DNA of 64,000 nt from JAVVHH01 sp964613945. Its GTDB lineage: Bacteria > Pseudomonadota > Alphaproteobacteria > Acetobacterales > Acetobacteraceae. Positions within the stretch are counted from its first letter, which is position 1; each line of letters starts with the position of its first letter. The notes below the pieces were generated by a model. That model saw nothing but the letters and a program-made list of their open reading frames with translations, had not been told where the DNA came from and did no database searches. The position numbers and the translations under genes were made by a program. The stretch spans positions 99,453-163,452 of the forward strand of contig CAZTJC010000005.1 in the NCBI GenBank assembly GCA_964613945.1, read 5' to 3'. Below, piece by piece: positions 7,948 through 15,885 of this stretch.

Positions 7948-8598
7948 ATGATTGATCAGAGTTTTGCGCTCAAGGAAGCGCTGCTTGCGGACATACAGGG
8001 CGCTCGCTGGCGACCCGGCGAGCGGTTGCCGACCGAACGCCAACTCTGCACCGACCACAACGTCGGCCGCGCCGCGGTCCGGCGAGCCCTGGCTGAGCTG
8101 AAGGAAATGGGCCTGATCACACAGACCGTCGGCAGCGGGACCTATGTATCGCGCTCACTTCAGGCCCCGACCAACGCCTCCGTACTGAGCCCGGCCACGT
8201 TGATGGAGGCCCGACTGATCCTGGAACCTGCGCTCGTGCCGCTCATCATCCGTTACGCGACGAGCGCCGATTTTGCTGCCCTCGAAAAATGCTGCGACAC
8301 TGGCGATCACGCCCCCACGCTGGAGGCGTTCGAGCAGAGCGATGGCGAGTTCCACCTCCATCTGGCACGCGCGACGCACAACGAATTCCTGATCGACACC
8401 TTTCAGCAACTCTCGCGAGCGAGAAACACCGCAGAATGGGGCAGTCTGAAGCGACGGAGCGCTACGGTGGAGCGTCGCCTTCTTTACGGGCAACAACACC
8501 GCATTTTGCTCGGTCACCTACGCGATCGCGACACTGCTTTGGCCCGCGAAACCCTGGCGTCTCACTTGTCCGGCGTAGCGAGCAACATGTTCGAGTAA
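7948..8598 (+). CDS. GntR/FadR family transcriptional regulator
   Basis: 216 residues from the ATG at 7948 (MIDQSFALKEALLADI); an in-frame upstream ATG at 7891 would place the palindrome at 7930-7945 inside the coding region, so I prefer 7948. The winged helix-turn-helix covers about residues 8-70 (LPTERQLCTDHNVGRAAVRRALAELKEMGLITQ, then the wing GSGTYVSR). The C-terminal half is an FCD ligand-binding domain with helix FHLHLARATHN, whose histidines usually bind a metal. It is divergent from the FAH-Bug-molybdenum hydroxylase-Tct operon and is probably its carboxylate-responsive repressor. The stop is 22 bases before an assembly gap. Confidence 0.9.
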   Translation: MIDQSFALKEALLADIQGARWRPGERLPTERQLCTDHNVGRAAVRRALAELKEMGLITQTVGSGTYVSRSLQAPTNASVLSPATLMEARLILEPALVPLIIRYATSADFAALEKCCDTGDHAPTLEAFEQSDGEFHLHLARATHNEFLIDTFQQLSRARNTAEWGSLKRRSATVERRLLYGQQHRILLGHLRDRDTALARETLASHLSGVASNMFE

Positions 8599-8619
8599 CT
8601 CTGCTATCCAGGCCTGAGG

Positions 8620-8719
8620 NNNNNNNNNNNNNNNNNNNNNNNNNNNNNNNNNNNNNNNNNNNNNNNNNNNNNNNNNNNNNNNNNNNNNNNNNNNNNNNNN
8701 NNNNNNNNNNNNNNNNNNN
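8620..8719. other. Assembly gap (100 N)
   Basis: Exactly 100 unknown bases, a standard scaffold-gap placeholder of unknown true length. It removes the 3' end of the alpha/beta hydrolase gene read from 9693 on the minus strand. Any terminator between that gene and the convergent GntR gene is also lost. Confidence 0.98.
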
Positions 8720-9693
8720 TCGACGCCGGCACGGCGCAGCTTGCGATGCGTCCGGACGGTGTTGGACAGGAAAAGATCGCGCGTGCCGCTGGTCAGGATG
8801 GTGGGCGGGAAACCATGCAGATCACCGTAGATCGGCGAAAGCATCGGATCCTTCAGATCATGTCCGTTGGCGTAAAGCAGTGCGGCCCGGCCGAGCCAAC
8901 CCTTCCAAGTGACCAGGATATTATCGACCCACTCATTGGTCGCATAGGTGTCGCCCATGTCGGTCAGATCGGCCCATGGCGTCCCGGGCGCGATCGCCGC
9001 CGGCAGCGGCAAACCTTCGGCTTTGGCGCGCAGCACCATCGCGAGCGTCATGCCACCACCGGTGGAGGTGCCGAAGATGGCCGTCTTCTGCGGATCGTTG
9101 GTCTTCACCACGGCTTTCCAGACCGCCATCGCGTCGTCCATCGCAGCCGGATACGGAAAGTCAGGCGGCATCCGGTAATCGACCGAGATCACCTTGAACC
9201 CGCCATATCCCGCCATCATCAACGCTTCCGGCAGCGCCGCCCGACCCGGTGCAAATACGTAGCCGCCACCATGGACGTGAACCAGCACGCGGTCGGCGTT
9301 CTGCGGCGGCATGGCGTTTGGCGTGACGATGAACGCCTTCACGCCGCCGATGACCGCATCCTGGATTGTCACACCCAACTTTTCGGCAATGCCCGGGACG
9401 GCCTTGGTGACCACGGCGGCCCGGCTGTCGATCAGGTCGTGCCATTCGGCTGCGTTCTTCGGGTCGGCATTCATATAGGCCGGGAATGGCGCGGCGATCA
9501 TGGCCTGGAGCTGGGGGCTGACCTCGTCGTCCGGGACAGGGATGCTTTGCGCCGGTCGCGTGCGCGGACCCGGCTTGCTGTTCGCGGCCGCCTCGTCGCG
9601 CGCCAGCTGGTCATAACTGGTTGCCGTCTGCGCCCAAGCCGGCGTGCCAAGCAACAGCGCTGCGGCCATGGCAGTCTGAAGAGTGAACCGCAT
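8720..9693 (-). CDS. Secreted alpha/beta hydrolase (HSL-type esterase), 3' end lost in gap
   Basis: The visible part is about 324 residues. A signal peptide (about 1-22, ending GTPAWAQ) indicates export. The oxyanion-hole motif HGGGYVF (residues 141-147) and the nucleophile elbow GTSTGG with Ser210 are those of the hormone-sensitive-lipase family of carboxylesterases. The acid residue is probably the Asp in SGTRDLF. The catalytic His should lie in the gap. The open frame that continues beyond the gap to 8518 is only the antisense of the GntR gene, so the true C-terminus is unknown. Likely action: hydrolysis of a small ester in the periplasm. It stands alone, with a 165-base upstream region. 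Confidence 0.88.
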
Positions 9694-9821
9694 GCTTCCT
9701 CCAAGTTTTTCATGTGTCTAAACCTGCAGCAAGATTGGTAGCAAGCGTGCGGCTTTCCTGCCTTGCTGTGTTCGGCTGACCAGAACATGGTTACTTTGAA
9801 GCATAGCGATTAACCCGCAGC

Positions 9822-9844
9822 ACGCCGGGGCGGCTTTTCGGCGT
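9822..9844 (-). terminator. Possible terminator hairpin after crotonase gene
   Basis: An inverted repeat with 6-base arms (ACGCCG and CGGCGT, 11-base loop) lies 15 bases beyond the stop of the minus-strand gene ending at 9859. There is no clear T-run after it, so an intrinsic terminator is only a weak suggestion. Confidence 0.3.
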
Positions 9845-9858
9845 TGCGGCTTCGGCAC

Positions 9859-10629
9859 TCAGCCTTGGGCCGGCATGGTGCGGGCAACCTGGGCGGCGCT
9901 GATCCCTTCGAGGGCTAGTCCATAGCCGCTGCCCTCTTCGACCAGCCGGCGCAGGCGCTGGGTCAGCGCGATGCGCGTGTAGCGGGCCGTGAGCGGTGGC
10001 AACGACGCGATGCCGTCGGCGATCTCGTGTGCGCGGGCCAGCAACCGGTCAGCCGGCACGATCTCGTTCACCACGCCCCACTCCTTGGCCGTCGCCGCAT
10101 CCAGCACCTGCCGGGTCAGTAGGAAATAGCGACCTCGGATCGAGCCGATCACTTCGGGCCACAGGACGTGCATGCCGTCGCCGGGGACGATGCCGAAGTC
10201 GAAATGCGGTTTGTCCTGAAACACCGTCTCCGGGGTCGCCAGCACGATGTCGGTCAGCAACGCGTATTCGCTGTGCAGCAGCACCGGGCCATTCAGCGCC
10301 GTGATCATCGGCACTTCCACGTCCAGGATGTTGCTGAGCACCTTGCGGCCCTCGCGGAAGATCTTGTCGTAGCCGAGCGGGGTGAAGAAATCGAAGCCGT
10401 CGGGGCTGATGGCGTCCATGAACGCATCTCCCGTGCCGGTCAGGATCACGGCGCGCGTGTCGCGGTCCTCGCCGATGACGTGGAACAGATCCACGAATTG
10501 CTCGTGCGTGTGCCCGTTGAAGACAAGTTTGCCGCCATTGCTGTGGAGTGCGACCTCGAGCACGCCGTTGGGCTTGCGGGTCAGTCGGGCATTGGGGAAA
10601 GCGTCGCGATACGTCTCGAAGCGGGTCAT
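9859..10629 (-). CDS. Crotonase-superfamily hydrolase with 6-oxocamphor-hydrolase-like active site
   Basis: 256 residues, a crotonase fold of normal length. It lacks the enoyl-CoA hydratase glutamate pair. It shows His119, His142, Asp151 and Glu241 in the blocks LLHSEYALLTDIVL, DKPHFDFGIVPGDGMH and LEGISAAQ. From memory of 6-oxocamphor hydrolase (a retro-Claisen beta-diketone hydrolase), the catalytic set is His122, His145, Asp154 and Glu244: the same spacing with a constant offset of three. Phe79 would match Phe82, while Phe37 replaces Trp40. I therefore infer cleavage of a C-C bond in a cyclic or linear beta-diketone without CoA, not hydration of enoyl-CoA. It is a single gene lying near a LysR regulator on the same strand. 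Confidence 0.8.
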   Translation of the reverse strand: MTRFETYRDAFPNARLTRKPNGVLEVALHSNGGKLVFNGHTHEQFVDLFHVIGEDRDTRAVILTGTGDAFMDAISPDGFDFFTPLGYDKIFREGRKVLSNILDVEVPMITALNGPVLLHSEYALLTDIVLATPETVFQDKPHFDFGIVPGDGMHVLWPEVIGSIRGRYFLLTRQVLDAATAKEWGVVNEIVPADRLLARAHEIADGIASLPPLTARYTRIALTQRLRRLVEEGSGYGLALEGISAAQVARTMPAQG

Positions 10630-10727
10630 AGCGTCTGGTCCTCCCTGAACCGACGATGATCGGTCGGTGTGCAGAGAGTGCTATCGTGCCTCGTCTTCGA
10701 TTGGATCGGGCTCCGAGGCCATAAAGG

Positions 10728-11633
10728 CTATTCCGCTTGGGAATGTGTTTTGGAGTTCTCGGCCATGATGCTCGCCACGAAGGCGGCAAATTGGCGAGCC
10801 TTGGCGCTGGTCATGCGGCCGGACGGGAACACCGCCCATAGATCGATCGGCGGCAACGCCCAGTCCTGCAGGACCCGCCGGACGGCCCCGCTGGCCAGCT
10901 CCTCGGCAAACATCCAGTCCGAGGTGACCGCCAGCCCCATACCAGCCAGCACCGCCGCCCGGCGCCCTTCGGCTGCGCTGACCCGCACGCGGCCGTGGAC
11001 CGCGACGGACACCTCCGCACCATCGCGGGTGAAGGACCAGGCCCTGGCGAGTTGGCTGTGCGTCACCGTCTCATGATCCGCCAGTTCGGCCGGCGTTCGC
11101 GGCTCGCCTGCCCGCGCAAGGTAACCCGGCGTCGCCACCACCGAGCGCCCGCCCGTCGCAAGCTTGCGCGCCGTCGCCGCAGAGTCCGACAGGCTACCCA
11201 TGCGAAGCGACACGTCGATGTTCTCGGCAACCAGGTTGATGACACGGTCGTCCAAGATGACGTCCATCTCGAGTTCGGGGTGCTGATCGAGAAAACGGGA
11301 TAGCTTTGGCACGATATGAAGACGCGCGAAGGTGGTGGCGGCCGAAATCCGCAAGCAACCGGACAGGCCGGCGCCCACGCCCCGTGCCGCAAGCTCCGCT
11401 TCGTCGGCTTCCCGAATGGCGACACGCGCCCGTTCGTAGAAGCGCTGGCCCGCCTCCGTGGGGGCCAGGCTGTGCGTTGAGCGGACCAGTAGGCCCACCT
11501 GCAAGCGGTTCTCCAGCTGCGCGATGGTCTTCGAGACCGCCGGCTGGCCCACGTTCAACTGCCGCGCCGCAGCCGAAAAGGAACCGGTCTCCACGACCCG
11601 CACGAAGGTCACCATTGCTTGAAATCGGTCCAT
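10728..11633 (-). CDS. LysR family transcriptional regulator
   Basis: 301 residues from the ATG at 11633 (MDRFQAMVTFVRVVETGSF). A longer frame to 11711 exists but would read through the palindrome at 11635-11653. Residues 1-60 are the LysR helix-turn-helix (GSFSAAARQLNVGQPAVSKT), followed by a linker helix and a periplasmic-binding-like effector domain (ISAATTFARLHIVPKLSRFL and later blocks). It belongs to the large group with DRFQAM at the N-terminus, often next to SDR, GST or quinone-reductase genes. Divergent neighbours are a decayed GST and an SDR, which may be its former or present targets. Confidence 0.92.
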   Translation of the reverse strand: MDRFQAMVTFVRVVETGSFSAAARQLNVGQPAVSKTIAQLENRLQVGLLVRSTHSLAPTEAGQRFYERARVAIREADEAELAARGVGAGLSGCLRISAATTFARLHIVPKLSRFLDQHPELEMDVILDDRVINLVAENIDVSLRMGSLSDSAATARKLATGGRSVVATPGYLARAGEPRTPAELADHETVTHSQLARAWSFTRDGAEVSVAVHGRVRVSAAEGRRAAVLAGMGLAVTSDWMFAEELASGAVRRVLQDWALPPIDLWAVFPSGRMTSAKARQFAAFVASIMAENSKTHSQAE

Positions 11634-11634
11634 G

Positions 11635-11653
11635 TCATTCCCTGCTGGAATGA
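11635..11653. promoter_or_regulatory. LysR-type operator palindrome
   Basis: TCATTCCCTGCTGGAATGA is a perfect inverted repeat with 7-base arms and a 5-base spacer. It contains a T-N11-A core (T11638, A11650) and lies one base upstream of the LysR start codon at 11633. Position and symmetry fit an autoregulatory LysR box that could also drive the rightward genes. Confidence 0.6.
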
Positions 11654-11731
11654 ACGTTATCACCTCGCGCCTGCTGCCCTGTCGAGCCTCAACGGTGCAC
11701 CACCGATCCACGTGCTTCAGGAACCCTTGGG

Positions 11732-11953
11732 ATGTTGGACGTCCACACCTTCGCCATTCCCGACGGCATCGATGTGCCGATCGCCCTGGAAGAGCTTGAT
11801 CTCAACTACACGCCATATCCCGTGAACGTCTGCCAGCACGCGCAGAAAACGCCTGAGTTCTTGATCGGCAACGCCAGCGACAAGGCCGGATGCGACACCG
11901 GCAGACGATTCACATGGATGGTAGCGCCTCGATCGGTAAAGCTAGCTATTTAG
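11732..11953 (+). pseudogene. Glutathione S-transferase N-terminal remnant
   Basis: The reading frame begins like a GST thioredoxin-fold domain: DVHTFAIPDGIDVPIALEELDLNYTPYPVNV and QKTPEFLIGN. The expected NPNGKIP segment is replaced by unrelated residues, and the frame stops after 73 codons. A second frame just before the stop gives IHMDGSASIGKAS, which resembles the usual D-DG--SI-ESGAI block. This suggests a frameshift plus deletion. The rest of the gene (about 130 codons) is missing. Intact versions usually have about 200-230 residues. Confidence 0.6.
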
Positions 11954-12009
11954 CTGCTTGATGCCTGGGTGCCGGGCAGGCAGCGGTCAGACAACGGGAT
12001 GGAGCACGA

Positions 12010-12702
12010 ATGACGCAGAAGCCACAAACCGTGTTGGTTATCGGAGCCACCCGCGGCCTTGGCCTGGCACTCGCGGAGGAGTGGTTGGGCCGAGGGTCCC
12101 AGGTGATCGCCACCATGCGTGATAAACCGCAGGGATTGGAGAGTCTGGCTGCGCGCTATCCCGGTAATCTTGAACTCGAGCAGGTCGACATCGTGGAGGC
12201 CGACACGGTGACGGCGCTGCGCCAGCGCCTCGACGGCCGTGAATTGGATATTCTGTTCATCAATGCCGGCATCGCGCGCAGCATCGAGTTGTCGCCGGTG
12301 CAAGCCGAGGAAAAGGACTTCCTCGACATGATGCTGGTCAACGCGTTCGCGCCGATCCGGACGGCGGAGATCCTGGGCGACCTCGTGCCGGCCGGTGGCA
12401 CGATCGCGATCATGACGTCCGAACTCGGTAGTATCGCCAATGCGAATGGGTCCTGGCAGCTTTATTCGTCAAGCAAGGCGGCCCTCAACATGCTGATGAA
12501 AGGCTATGCCGCCCAGCACGACGGCAGCGGTCATACGTTGCTGCTCGTCGCCCCCGGCTGGGTGCGCACGGAGATGGGCGGTAGTCAGGCGTCGCTCTCG
12601 ATCGAACAAAGCATTCCCTTGGTCGTCGACATGATCGAAGCCAACCGCGGCAAGCCGGGTCTTCGCTACGTGGACCGCTTCAACAAGCCGCTCCCGTGGT
12701 GA
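12010..12702 (+). CDS. SDR family oxidoreductase (C-factor-like)
   Basis: 230 residues. The Rossmann nucleotide site VLVIGATRGLGLALAEEW is at residues 8-25, followed by DI at about 61, the NAG motif (FINAGIARS), a catalytic Ser in MTSELGSI, and YSSSKAALN with Tyr and Lys of the SDR triad. This is the classical short-chain dehydrogenase pattern, using NAD(P)H on an unknown carbonyl or alcohol. It follows the GST remnant and ends 33 bases before the cytochrome b gene. Confidence 0.88.
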   Translation: MTQKPQTVLVIGATRGLGLALAEEWLGRGSQVIATMRDKPQGLESLAARYPGNLELEQVDIVEADTVTALRQRLDGRELDILFINAGIARSIELSPVQAEEKDFLDMMLVNAFAPIRTAEILGDLVPAGGTIAIMTSELGSIANANGSWQLYSSSKAALNMLMKGYAAQHDGSGHTLLLVAPGWVRTEMGGSQASLSIEQSIPLVVDMIEANRGKPGLRYVDRFNKPLPW

Positions 12703-12735
12703 GCCGCATCCGCTCGAAAGAAGCTCCCATGACGG

Positions 12736-13410
12736 ATGCCGTGTGAGATGAGTGATACGATACCGACCCGATCAGGCGGCCGACGGCTGCACCCCTGGCC
12801 GGTCCGGATCATGCACTGGGTCAACGCGGTCGCGATGCTGGTCATGATCACCTCCGGCTGGGGGATCTACAATGACGACGTCATCGTCCGTGGACTGCAC
12901 TTCTCCAAAGACCTGCGCCTCGGCGACTGGGCTGCCTGGAGCCTGAACTGGCACTTCGCCGGCATGTGGCTGCTGGCCATCAACGGCTTGTGCTACCTCA
13001 TCTACGGCGTACTCACGGGCCGGTTGCGGGAGCGCCTGCTGCCGATCCGCCTGCGCGACCTCATCCGGACTGTCGGCGAGACGCTGCGTTTCAAAATCAA
13101 TCATAGCGACCTCACCACCTACAACGCCGTCCAGAAGATCCTCTATGTCGTCGTCATCCTGGCCGGCATCGCCCAAGTCGTGACCGGGCTGGCCATCTGG
13201 AAGCCGGTCCAGTTTTCAGGATTGATCTCGCTATTGGGCGGCTTCCAACCGGCCCGGATCATCCACTTTGCCGGGATGACGGTAATCGTCGGCTTCCTGT
13301 TCGTCCACGTCGCGCTGTCGCTGCTGGTGCCGCAGACATTATGGGCCATGCTGACCGGCGGGCCGCGCCTGAGCCCCTCCCGTCCTCGCGCATCGGAGAA
13401 ACTGCCATGA
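12736..13410 (+). CDS. Cytochrome b561-type membrane haem protein
   Basis: 224 residues (or 220 if the ATG at 12748 is used). There are four to five membrane helices with histidines in RIMHWVNAVAML, NWHFAGMWLL, IIHFAGMTVIV and FLFVHVALSLL, as in the prokaryotic cytochrome b561 and hydrogenase/formate-dehydrogenase gamma subunit family that binds two b haems. The gene overlaps the following molybdoprotein by 4 bases. The most likely role is electron exchange between the quinone pool and that periplasmic molybdoprotein, comparable in logic to MsrQ with MsrP. Confidence 0.87.
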   Translation: MPCEMSDTIPTRSGGRRLHPWPVRIMHWVNAVAMLVMITSGWGIYNDDVIVRGLHFSKDLRLGDWAAWSLNWHFAGMWLLAINGLCYLIYGVLTGRLRERLLPIRLRDLIRTVGETLRFKINHSDLTTYNAVQKILYVVVILAGIAQVVTGLAIWKPVQFSGLISLLGGFQPARIIHFAGMTVIVGFLFVHVALSLLVPQTLWAMLTGGPRLSPSRPRASEKLP

Positions 13411-14174
13411 GCGTCCGCCCCGTCAAGCGGCCTGATCCCAGGATCCTGGACGATCACAGTCCGCTGCTGCGCTCGCTCGAACGACGCTGGCTGTTCCGTG
13501 GTGGCCTATCGCTTGGCGCCCTCAGCCTGCTCACCGGATGCGACGTGACCCGGCCCCAATCCGTCCAGGACGCCTTGCTTGCTATCTCCAGGATGAATGA
13601 CAGCGTGCAGGCCTGGTTGTTCGACCCCACCAAGCTCGCGCCGACCTACCCGGCCTCGGCGGTGCTCAAGCCGCCCAAGTTCAACGCCTACTATGAGGTG
13701 ACGGACGTCAAGCCGGTCGACGGGGCGAACTGGCGGCTCGATCTGGCCGGGCTAATCGCCGACAAGCGGCCCTGGACGCTGCCACAGATCAACGCCCTGC
13801 CGCAGCAGACCGAGATCATCAAGCATATCTGCGTCGAGGGATGGGACTATATCGGGCAATGGACTGGCGTGCCGCTGCGCGCCTTCCTTGAGCGCGTCGG
13901 TGCGGATCTCACCGCCAAATACGTCGCCTTCAAAACCGCGGACGACTACCCCAGCAGCATCGACATGGCGACGGCTCTGCACCCGCAGACGCTGCTGGCG
14001 ACCCAGTATGCCGACGAGACGCTGGCCGACCCGTTCGGCTATCCGCTGCGGCTGCGGATGTCGACCAAACTCGGCTACAAGAACCCGAAATGGATCACGG
14101 CGATCGAAGTGACGAACACCTACTCGGGCGGCTACTGGGAAAAGCTCGGCTTCCCCTGGTTCGCCGGCCTATGA
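13407..14174 (+). CDS. Sulfite-oxidase-fold molybdopterin oxidoreductase, Tat-exported, lipobox-like
   Basis: 255 residues from the ATG at 13407 (ATGA overlap with the cytochrome b stop). The N-terminus has a twin-arginine segment ERRWLFRGGLSLGALSLLTGC (about 26-45) that ends in a lipobox-like LLTGC, so the protein may be a Tat-exported lipoprotein anchored at Cys45. Cys142 in HICVEGWDYIGQWTGVPL matches the molybdenum-ligating cysteine of the YedY/MsrP and sulfite oxidase fold. The C-terminal half has the family block YPLRLRMSTKLGYKNPKWI. Substrate unknown; MsrP reduces methionine sulfoxide, but the sequence is not close enough to transfer that role. Confidence 0.88.
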   Translation: MSVRPVKRPDPRILDDHSPLLRSLERRWLFRGGLSLGALSLLTGCDVTRPQSVQDALLAISRMNDSVQAWLFDPTKLAPTYPASAVLKPPKFNAYYEVTDVKPVDGANWRLDLAGLIADKRPWTLPQINALPQQTEIIKHICVEGWDYIGQWTGVPLRAFLERVGADLTAKYVAFKTADDYPSSIDMATALHPQTLLATQYADETLADPFGYPLRLRMSTKLGYKNPKWITAIEVTNTYSGGYWEKLGFPWFAGL

Positions 14175-14635
14175 TCCCCCCTCGCCCGCTCGCCGCGGCC
14201 GCACTCGTCCTGCTGCTGACCGGGTCGGCTTACGCCCAAAGCCCTACACCGGGCGGAATGCCGCCACCTCCCGGCATGAGCATGGCCGCCTCAGCCGCCA
14301 TGCGGTTCCCCCAGCCAGTGCGGGTCGGCGACCTCCTGCACCGCGACGTCATCGAACCTGTCGAGAGCCAAAACTACGTCGGCAAGGTGGAACAGGTCGT
14401 CAGCGCGTCCAATGGAAGTCTTGCGGTAGTGATCACGGTGGGCGGTTTCCTGGGCTTCGGCTCTCGGTCCGTGTCCGTGCCGGTCGACGCCCTGGTACTC
14501 CTCGGGAACGTCGTCGAAGTCGACGCCTTTACTCCGGCTCAGTTGCGGCAACTGCCGATATTCTCGCCCAGGGGAACGGTGCCACTCGCTCCGGACGCGA
14601 TCATCAAAGTCGGCTTGGCCAAGCCGTCTCATTGA
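14171..14635 (+). CDS. Secreted PRC-barrel-like protein
   Basis: 154 residues from the ATG at 14171, which overlaps the molybdoprotein stop by 4 bases. A clear signal peptide (MIPPRPLAAAALVLLLTGSAYAQ) is followed by a Pro/Gly/Met-rich linker (TPGGMPPPPGMSMAASA). A compact beta-rich domain follows (VGDLLHRDVIEPVESQNYVGKV, VVITVGGFLGFGSRSVSVPVDALVLL) that resembles a PRC-barrel. Translational coupling suggests that it works with the cytochrome b and molybdoprotein, perhaps as a periplasmic partner. Function unknown. Confidence 0.68.
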   Translation: MIPPRPLAAAALVLLLTGSAYAQSPTPGGMPPPPGMSMAASAAMRFPQPVRVGDLLHRDVIEPVESQNYVGKVEQVVSASNGSLAVVITVGGFLGFGSRSVSVPVDALVLLGNVVEVDAFTPAQLRQLPIFSPRGTVPLAPDAIIKVGLAKPSH

Positions 14636-15171
14636 ACTCGCAGCGAGCGGCGCTGTTGCAATCCCAACCGTAAGGCAGGCGGCGGGATATCAGCGTAACG
14701 GAAGGGCCGAGTACGTTGCTTGATGATCGAGCCGCGCGGTAGTGGTTGGTAGGCTTGGAAGAGAGCGGAAATACCGAGGCTCGAGGCTCTTGATGGCACA
14801 CCAGGAAGAAGCTGCAGACCGAGTCTAACTATGTCACGGCTCGCCCAACCCTGAACCCAGCATCACGCTTCATATAGAACTCGATATTAATGCAATTTTA
14901 TCTATCGTAGAACTGAAGCATCCGAAATAAATTGGTCTCCAATTCTACCGTGTTGATAAAGTAAGCAGCGACCTATCTCACGAGGCTAGATGTCCTAACT
15001 TGACTGCTACCGGTCTACAGACACCTTCACTCGAATAATTTGATGCTTGAACTTTTGCGGCCAAGCCAGCTGACCGTTTCGCCCGTGCAATGCCCAAGTG
15101 ACTTGACGTCCAGCTACTCTGTCTCCAGGGTCTCACATTAACATCAATTAATAGACTGAGGGACGGCCAAA
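14636..15171. other. Gene-free, AT-richer intergenic stretch
   Basis: About 536 bases without a convincing gene. Base composition is visibly lower in GC than the surroundings, especially 14860-14960 and 15020-15060. It separates the redox operon from the PEP-CTERM gene and should hold the promoter of the latter. A TGGCAC at about 14793 lacks the second sigma-54 element. Confidence 0.6.
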
Positions 15172-15885
15172 ATGACTGCAAACCCGACCAGAACTGCGCT
15201 CGCCTGCGCTTCGGTGATGGCCGCGATGTTGGGTGCGCCAGCAGCGCACGCCACCTCTATCCTCTTCGTCGGCAATAGCTTCACGTATGGTGAGCCAGCT
15301 GGCGGGGCTCCGATCGTGGAGTACTATCAGCCCAGCACTGTGACCGACCTGAACCAGAGCGGCATTGGCGGCGTGCCAGCATTGTTTAAGGCGTTCACGG
15401 TCCAGGCCGGCCTGAACTACACGGTGAGCCTGGAGACCGTCCCCGGAGTGGGTCTTGACTACCATTACGCCAACAAACTGCCGTTGCTGACCACCCAGCC
15501 TTATGACGTCGCGGTCTTTCAAAGCTACAGCACGCTGGACGGATCCCGTCCGGGTAACCCGGCAACCTTGATCAGCTATGCCGACCGTCTCGCCCAGGCC
15601 TTGGATGCCCAGAACCCCAACCTGCATGTCTTACTCGACTCGACCTGGTCGCGCGCAGACCAGACCTACCTCCCCACTGGGCACTGGTANNNNNNNNNNN
15701 NNNNNNNNNNNNNNNNNNNNNNNNNNNNNNNNNNNNNNNNNNNNNNNNNNNNNNNNNNNNNNNNNNNNNNNNNNNNNNNNNNNNNNNNNCTTCCAGAGCC
15801 CGCCTCTCTGCTAGCACTCGCAAGCGGCCTCGTCGGCTTGGTGTTCACCCGTCGCTGGGCTAGGACGGCGTTTCGGCAGTCATAA
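15172..15885 (+). CDS. PEP-CTERM protein with SGNH-hydrolase-like domain, interrupted by gap
   Basis: The 5' part (172 codons) has a signal peptide ending in APAAHA, then SILFVGNSFTYG. This is block I of SGNH/GDSL hydrolases of the DUF4886 kind, with Ser as nucleophile in GNSFTYG. Later blocks VAVFQSYSTLDGSRPG and ISYADRLAQAL fit the same fold. After the 100-N gap comes LPEPASLLALASGLVGLVFTRRWAR: a PEP motif, hydrophobic helix and basic tail, the exosortase sorting signal. Both parts are in the same frame only if the gap is 100 bases modulo 3. The product is probably processed by an exosortase and exported to the cell surface. No exosortase gene is in the window. Confidence 0.75.
   Translation: MTANPTRTALACASVMAAMLGAPAAHATSILFVGNSFTYGEPAGGAPIVEYYQPSTVTDLNQSGIGGVPALFKAFTVQAGLNYTVSLETVPGVGLDYHYANKLPLLTTQPYDVAVFQSYSTLDGSRPGNPATLISYADRLAQALDAQNPNLHVLLDSTWSRADQTYLPTGHWXXXXXXXXXXXXXXXXXXXXXXXXXXXXXXXXXXLPEPASLLALASGLVGLVFTRRWARTAFRQS
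15690..15789. other. Assembly gap (100 N)
   Basis: A 100-base placeholder inside the PEP-CTERM gene; it hides the C-terminal part of the hydrolase domain, including its expected Asp-x-x-His block. Confidence 0.98.

Noticed and set aside
8518..8619. Apparent C-terminus of the esterase beyond the gap
   Set aside because: It is the antisense of the GntR gene and joins the esterase frame only because the gap is written as 100 N.
14790..14815. Sigma-54 promoter before the PEP-CTERM gene
   Set aside because: A TGGCAC is present, but the TTGC element at the required spacing is absent, and it lies about 370 bases from the gene.
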